In this document: positions 59,637 through 64,000 of the stretch, in pieces | How positions within the stretch are numbered: position 1 is the first letter of the stretch | How the letters are laid out: each line of letters starts with the position of its first letter | Source: HIMB114 sp008638005 | Lineage (GTDB): Bacteria; Pseudomonadota; Alphaproteobacteria; Pelagibacterales; Pelagibacteraceae | Reading direction: 5' to 3' | Length of the DNA: 64,000 bases | NCBI GenBank assembly: GCA_032681305.1 | Contig: CP136340.1 | Coordinates: 124,001-188,000, forward strand | Notes under the pieces: generated by a model | Database searches by the model: none | What the model saw: the letters and a program-made list of their open reading frames with translations, nothing else | What the model was told of the DNA's origin: nothing | Program-made: the position numbers and the translations under genes

Positions 59637-61874
59637 TTAAAAAGTACTACCTAGCTGAAAACTAAAGTTTTCTTCCAAATCGCCTTCTGCACTGCTTAAT
59701 GTTTGGGCAAATACAAAGCTCAAAGGTCCTAAAGGAGAGATCCACTCCAAGCCCAGTCCAGCTGAACTACGAATTTTATTACTATCTTTTGAGGAGTCAT
59801 AGTCAACACCCCAAACATTTCCAGTATCAAAAAAAATAACACTATTGGCATTCCATTTATCTGGAAGTGGATTTGGAAAGGTTGAGGAGACACTAGTATA
59901 CGTGGAATAGTTTCCTCCAACGTGATTTGCGCCATCTTTAGGGCCAATACCAAAACTTTCAAAGCCTCTTAAATTTCTGCTAGACAAAAATTCTCTTTCA
60001 CTAAGTTTTACATTTTTATTATTAAACGCATTTATTGAACTTATACCTGACTTTAAGCTAAATATATAATCTTTACTAAGAAAGTGATAATATATGCCTG
60101 ACAAATCATTTGAAAGATAAGGAATGTCACTACCAGGCGTAGCAAGAGTTTGACCAAAATTTAGCCTGTAACCTTTTGTGGTTTGAAAACGTCTATCTCT
60201 CTTGTCTATTTCCAAATTATAAAAAGTTTTAAATGACAAGTACTTACCATCGCGACTTTTGTAAAAATCAGAAGCAGTTGAACTTGTGTTAATATCATCC
60301 CTATCAATTCCAATGCCTGGTTTAAAGGTCATATTCTCGAAGACATCATACTTAATTGATACATTGCTTCCAAAAACTGAACTTTCATAACCTACGTTTT
60401 CATAATCTGTTGAGGTTGCATAAATACCAAATACAAAATCATTATCAGTATTATTAAAATCAGGCAATGTAGCTGAGATATTCCCTTTAATGCTTTCGGT
60501 TCCAAATGACAAATTTGAAAAAATATTTATTCCTTTACCAAACAGATTGTTTTCTGACAAACCAGTAGATATCGATGAACCAGAACTACCAACTCCTACT
60601 CCAGCAGAAATAGCGCCTGTGGGCTGCTCTTCGACATCTAATTCAATATTTACACTTTCTTTATCTAAATTTTCAACATTCACTTTAACATCTTTAAAAA
60701 TACCGCTTGCTTTTAAATTATCTATAGAATTATCTAATTTATATTTCGAAAAAGTATCTCCCTCAGAAAAAGTGAGCTCTCTACGTACCACCTCTTCCTC
60801 GGTAATCGTATTTCCTTTAATATTAATTTGATTAACAAAACTTCTAGGTGTTTTTTTAAATATAATTTGCAAAGAAATTAAATTGTCCTCTAATTTTTTA
60901 TCAAAAATATTAAAATTTAAAAATTCAATTTTTTTTAAATTAAGATACGAATAAATTTTTTGTTTAATATTCTCTATTTTTTTTAAAGAATAGTCATCCT
61001 TAACTTGAGAAAGTAAAATTTTATTTATAATATTAAGGTCGTTTTTACTAAGATTGTTTTCCGAATCGATTAATTCAAATTTTAAAAATTTATATTTTTT
61101 TCCTGAATTTATAGAATATGTGATCGAAGCATTATTATTTTCCTCAATATTAATATCTGATGTCAAAATTTGAACATCATAAAATCCTTCATTTAAATAA
61201 AAATTTTTTAAAAGCTGTTTATCATATTCTATTCTATTCGAATTTATTGTTGTTGATGATGATAAGAACTTCCACCATCCATGCTCTGAAGAAGAAACGA
61301 CATCTGACAAAGTTGAGGATTTAAAATACTTATCTCCAATAAAAAAAATTCTTTTAATTTTGTATTGTCCTTCTCTATCTACATTAAGGACAAGATTTAA
61401 ATTGCCATTTGGTAATTTTGATATTTGTGGAAAAACAGATGCATTAAGAAAACCAGCATCATTAAAAATTTTTTTGATTAACTCTATGTCTTGATTTAAC
61501 AATGATTGGGAAAAAATTTTATTTTGCCCAAGTAAAACTTTTTCATAAACCAACTCTTCTCTTTTTTTGTTTACTACCCCCTCTATAACAAAAAATTCTA
61601 TGAGTGGATTTTCGGTAACAATTATTTGCAAGGTGTCTTCTTTTATTTTCAGTTTTACATTACTAAAAAAATTTGTTTCAAAAAGTTTTTTTTGAAAATT
61701 GTTTAAATCACCACTTGTATAATTACTTAATTTTTTAAAATTAATAATATCAGCAATTGTGCTATCAGAAATTCTTTCATTACCCAATATATTAATTTTC
61801 CTTACTATTTCAGCATGAACATTTGATGAAATAATCAACATCAAGGTAATAATTTTATATAAAAAAAATTTCAT
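59637..61874 (-). CDS. bamA: Outer membrane protein assembly factor BamA
   Basis: The 745-residue Omp85 protein has a signal peptide (MKFFLYKIITLMLIISSNVHA), about five POTRA domains (residues 23-400 approx.; INIKGNTITEEEVVRRE marks POTRA5) and a C-terminal 16-strand barrel. The barrel region includes RGFESFGIGPKD near 635, whose R-G-F matches the conserved VRGF/Y loop motif, and a terminal aromatic residue (LGSTF). It inserts beta-barrel proteins. It follows dxr with a 4-base overlap; the protease gene rseP that often sits between them is missing. Confidence 0.95.
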   Translation of the reverse strand: MKFFLYKIITLMLIISSNVHAEIVRKINILGNERISDSTIADIINFKKLSNYTSGDLNNFQKKLFETNFFSNVKLKIKEDTLQIIVTENPLIEFFVIEGVVNKKREELVYEKVLLGQNKIFSQSLLNQDIELIKKIFNDAGFLNASVFPQISKLPNGNLNLVLNVDREGQYKIKRIFFIGDKYFKSSTLSDVVSSSEHGWWKFLSSSTTINSNRIEYDKQLLKNFYLNEGFYDVQILTSDINIEENNNASITYSINSGKKYKFLKFELIDSENNLSKNDLNIINKILLSQVKDDYSLKKIENIKQKIYSYLNLKKIEFLNFNIFDKKLEDNLISLQIIFKKTPRSFVNQINIKGNTITEEEVVRRELTFSEGDTFSKYKLDNSIDNLKASGIFKDVKVNVENLDKESVNIELDVEEQPTGAISAGVGVGSSGSSISTGLSENNLFGKGINIFSNLSFGTESIKGNISATLPDFNNTDNDFVFGIYATSTDYENVGYESSVFGSNVSIKYDVFENMTFKPGIGIDRDDINTSSTASDFYKSRDGKYLSFKTFYNLEIDKRDRRFQTTKGYRLNFGQTLATPGSDIPYLSNDLSGIYYHFLSKDYIFSLKSGISSINAFNNKNVKLSEREFLSSRNLRGFESFGIGPKDGANHVGGNYSTYTSVSSTFPNPLPDKWNANSVIFFDTGNVWGVDYDSSKDSNKIRSSAGLGLEWISPLGPLSFVFAQTLSSAEGDLEENFSFQLGSTF

Positions 61875-62995
61875 GTTATTTTAAGCTTTTGCGCAATTTT
61901 TATTAATTTTAATATACTGCTTAGGGTGTTTGTACTCTTTTTTAGATGCTTTGTTAAAGTTTTATTTTTTAAAGATTTTAATAAAAAAAAAGGAATATCT
62001 CCATATTTGATATCATTTTTTAAATACATTTTAGCCAATCTTTCATTTATTACAGTAAAAAAAATCATAGCTACATAACCATACTCTTTTAAAATCTTAT
62101 ACCCCAGATTTACAATGGGAAATTTGCCAGAATCAGGTTTGGCAAAAGATATTTTTAAGTTTTTAATATTCAATTTCTTTTTGCTATGTATTTTTAGACT
62201 ATTGGAAATAGGAATTTCCATTTCGGGTTTATGCATAATTGGAAAATACAAACCATTATTTAATTTTATAATTGCATGAGTGCTTGATGTAGGTTCTATC
62301 AAAATTTCAAGTTTTTCTCCTGGTATATTGAATAAAATTTTAGCTTCAAAAAGTTCTAAAATTTTATTTGCTAAATTTGAAGAGTCTATTGTAATTTTTT
62401 TACCCATTTTCCAATTTGGATGATTAAGAACTTTTTTTAATTTTTCGTTATATTTGATTTTACTATTAAGCAATGGGCCACCCGAAGCTACTAAATATAT
62501 TTTTTCAATTTCATTAATATTTATTTTTTGAAAATTTTCAAAAAAATAATTAATACAATAATGTTCAGAATCAATAGGTATAAGATTGCAACCATATTTT
62601 TTTGCCTCTTTTAAAAAAATATGACCTCCGCAAATTATAGTTTCTTTATTTGCTATCAATAAGTTTTTTGCTATTTTCAATAATTTAAAATTAAACTCAA
62701 TAGCTTCATAACCTGAAACACCTGAAATAACGTAATCAATTTTTTTTTTATTTTTGTCAAATAAATTTTTTTCTAAAATAATTTTTTTATCATTTGAAAA
62801 AATTGATTTATTGAGTTTTTTGTTTGTTAAAATTATTTTTTTTGGATTAAATTTTTTTTCTAAAATTTTTAATTTATAATAATTGTTATGCGCAGAAAGA
62901 TATAATAAATTAAATTTTTTTTTATTTTTTTTATAAATATTTAAACTTGTCTTGCCGATAGATCCCGTTGATCCAAAAATCGCTAAAGTATCCAT
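61871..62995 (-). CDS. dxr: 1-deoxy-D-xylulose 5-phosphate reductoisomerase
   Basis: The 374-residue NADPH enzyme has FGSTGSIGKTSL at residues 7-18, NKETIICGG near 116-124, PIDSEHYCINYFF near 140-152 (usually PVDSEHSAIFQ), LVASGGPL near 168-175 and NHPNWKMGKKITIDSSNLANK near 191-211. It commits carbon to the MEP pathway that ispDF continues. It overlaps cdsA by 13 bases. Confidence 0.95.
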   Translation of the reverse strand: MDTLAIFGSTGSIGKTSLNIYKKNKKKFNLLYLSAHNNYYKLKILEKKFNPKKIILTNKKLNKSIFSNDKKIILEKNLFDKNKKKIDYVISGVSGYEAIEFNFKLLKIAKNLLIANKETIICGGHIFLKEAKKYGCNLIPIDSEHYCINYFFENFQKININEIEKIYLVASGGPLLNSKIKYNEKLKKVLNHPNWKMGKKITIDSSNLANKILELFEAKILFNIPGEKLEILIEPTSSTHAIIKLNNGLYFPIMHKPEMEIPISNSLKIHSKKKLNIKNLKISFAKPDSGKFPIVNLGYKILKEYGYVAMIFFTVINERLAKMYLKNDIKYGDIPFFLLKSLKNKTLTKHLKKSTNTLSSILKLIKIAQKLKIT

Positions 62996-63612
62996 GATTT
63001 TGTAATATATATAAATATAGTTAATAGTATCAATCCATCAATTCTATCTAAAAGACCTCCGTGGCCGGGTAGAAAATTTGAAAAATCTTTAATATCACTT
63101 TTTCTTTTGAAGTAAGAAAACAGCATATCTCCTAAAATTACTACTAAAGTACAAATTAATAAAAAATAAAAATTTAAAACTGTTTCATTTGTAAAATTTA
63201 TATTTAAAGATTTTGCATAAAATCCAAAACACTGAACAAATAAAAAACTTCCAACAAAACCAGAGTAGGTTTTGTTTGGGCTAATAATTTTTATTTTTTT
63301 TCCACCAATTAATTTACCAAAAACATAGCCTCCAATGTCTGATAACCAGCTTAATAAAAGTATAAAAATAATTATGTATTTACCATTGTTCAAATTGTAA
63401 ACTTGCAAAGCACACAAAGTAAAGATTATTAATAAAAAAAAGATAAATATTTTTATAATTTTTACTTTAAGTTTTAGTGTTTCGTATACTGCTGGAACAA
63501 TAACGGCTAAAAGAAGTAAATAAAAAAAATAATTATCCAAATAAACTGCAAAAATAACCAACGGCCCTAATAATAATGACGAAAAAAACCTTAATAAAAA
63601 ATTTTTATTCAT
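62983..63612 (-). CDS. cdsA: Phosphatidate cytidylyltransferase
   Basis: The 209-residue membrane protein has about six helices, SDIGGYVFGKLIGGKKI near residues 91-107, SPNKTYSGFVGS near 111-122 and the C-terminal CDP-alcohol signature KRKSDIKDFSNFLPGHGGLLDRIDG near 169-193. It makes CDP-diacylglycerol from CTP and phosphatidate. It is shorter than the 260-280 residues common in the family, with loss at the N-terminus. It overlaps uppS by 4 bases. Confidence 0.92.
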   Translation of the reverse strand: MNKNFLLRFFSSLLLGPLVIFAVYLDNYFFYLLLLAVIVPAVYETLKLKVKIIKIFIFFLLIIFTLCALQVYNLNNGKYIIIFILLLSWLSDIGGYVFGKLIGGKKIKIISPNKTYSGFVGSFLFVQCFGFYAKSLNINFTNETVLNFYFLLICTLVVILGDMLFSYFKRKSDIKDFSNFLPGHGGLLDRIDGLILLTIFIYITKSWIL

Positions 63613-64000
63613 GAACCAAAATTTCTTTTTAATTTATTAAATTTTTTTATAATCAAATCCAAGTCCTTTGATCTAAAATCTGGCCACAATTTTTTAATAA
63701 AGAAAATTTCAGTATAGGAACATTGCCACAACAGGAAGTCACTCAATCTTGAATATCCGCCAGTTCTAATTAGTATTTCTGGATCTTTTATTTTTGCGGT
63801 ATACAAATATTTTGCAATATTTTTTTGATTAATTAATTTTTGACTTTTTGCTAGTTCTTTACAAGAGTTAGTGATTTCTTGCTTTGAGCTATAGTTAAAA
63901 GCAATATTCATTAGAAGTTTACTTTTTAACAATTTAGTTTCGTTACTATACTTCTTTAATAAAATCTTAATTTTTTGGGGTAGGTTTTTGTTTTCGCCAA
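63609..64000 (-). CDS. uppS: Isoprenyl (undecaprenyl diphosphate) synthase, partial at window edge
   Basis: The C-terminal ~130 codons are present. The frame stays open to the last base, so the start lies outside. A TTG at 63932 is an internal codon. The reading includes LLMNIAFNYSSKQEI (consensus LN.A.NYGGR.EI), DPEILIRTGGYSRLSDFLLWQCSYTEIFF and LWPDF, the cis-prenyltransferase signatures. It makes the C55 lipid carrier for peptidoglycan and O-antigen. The usual GGR is SSK here. It heads the known part of the uppS-cdsA-dxr-bamA-lpx operon. Confidence 0.92.
   Translation of the reverse strand, partial: GENKNLPQKIKILLKKYSNETKLLKSKLLMNIAFNYSSKQEITNSCKELAKSQKLINQKNIAKYLYTAKIKDPEILIRTGGYSRLSDFLLWQCSYTEIFFIKKLWPDFRSKDLDLIIKKFNKLKRNFGS

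Noticed and set aside
63930..63932. TTG codon as the start of uppS.
   Set aside because: The same frame continues upstream to the window edge with family-like sequence (ENKNLPQKIKILLKKYSNET), so the gene is truncated by the window.
1..64000. CRISPR arrays, toxin-antitoxin pairs, rRNA, riboswitches and insertion sequences.
   Set aside because: No regularly spaced repeats, no terminal inverted repeats with a transposase, and no recognisable structured leader in any spacer. RatA-like protein at 40356-40808 has no antitoxin partner and is better read as COQ10-like.

Overview
The window is a dense, strongly AT-rich, gene-packed segment of a bacterial chromosome. Gene order is that of an alphaproteobacterium. 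Recognisable blocks include mltB-rlpA-dac-tmk-holB-metG-tatD, dgt-argS-(SPOR slot)-nagZ-scpA-scpB-tatABC-serS, ispDF-pgpA-pncC, ratA-lipA-ftsB-eno-kdsA-pyrG-secG-tpiA, and ppiD-trpEGDC-lexA-gltX-gltA-lpxB-lpxI-lpxA-fabZ-lpxD-bamA-dxr-cdsA-uppS. The low G+C, one- and four-base gene overlaps, shortened proteins and nearly absent spacers point to a streamlined marine lineage such as SAR11/Pelagibacterales. That placement is an inference from composition and gene order; no rRNA is present to confirm it.

Layout. 1-4833 is the only accessory-looking stretch: a cyclophilin-like protein, a tyrosine recombinase with its own promoter, and two glycosyltransferases probably acting on surface polysaccharide. 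4826-11221 (minus) is a cell-wall and housekeeping operon. tRNA-Ser at 11299-11388 abuts serS. 11389-19207 (minus) runs dgt to serS, with condensin partners and the Tat translocase. 19217-20301 (plus) is erpA-xthA. 20291-25851 (minus) holds a mannose-1-phosphate guanylyltransferase, ilvD and valS. tRNA-Cys and tRNA-Asn follow, facing an XRE regulator. 26598-32094 (plus) is a photolyase / FAD oxidoreductase / DUF1365 / cyclopropane-synthase-like operon ending in cysK. A GIY-YIG gene sits directly behind tRNA-Arg. 32464-38359 (minus) is ntrY-ntrX-trkA-trkH. 38358-40364 (plus) is ispDF-pgpA-pncC. 40356-46828 (minus) is tpiA to ratA. 46872-55535 (plus) covers ppiD, tryptophan biosynthesis, lexA, gltX and gltA. 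55540-64000 (minus) is the envelope operon uppS to lpxB, with uppS cut by the window edge.

How the genes work together. A large share builds the envelope: undecaprenyl-PP (dxr, ispDF, uppS), phospholipid (cdsA, pgpA, fabZ), lipid A and Kdo (lpxA/B/D/I, kdsA), outer-membrane assembly (bamA, ppiD), peptidoglycan turnover (mltB, rlpA, dac, nagZ) and glycans (two glycosyltransferases, manC). The rest is information processing (six aminoacyl-tRNA synthetases, four tRNAs, holB, tmk, scpAB) and central metabolism (eno, tpiA, gltA, pyrG, ilvD, trp, cysK).

Main points of interest: overlapping divergent start codons of ntrY and ispDF (CATG); an NtrX without GAFTGA and with an altered Walker B; two GTTC-N7-GTTC-type LexA boxes before lexA; a light-stress lipid operon; a degenerate RlpA and a minimal protein in the SPOR slot; a tRNA-Arg/GIY-YIG unit with a 7-base leader; and several genes missing at junctions conserved in other alphaproteobacteria. 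I found no CRISPR array, rRNA, insertion sequence, riboswitch or clear intrinsic terminator. No stretch over 300 bases lacks a gene. I did not find a clearly new multi-gene system; the photolyase-lipid operon is the best candidate for functional novelty.
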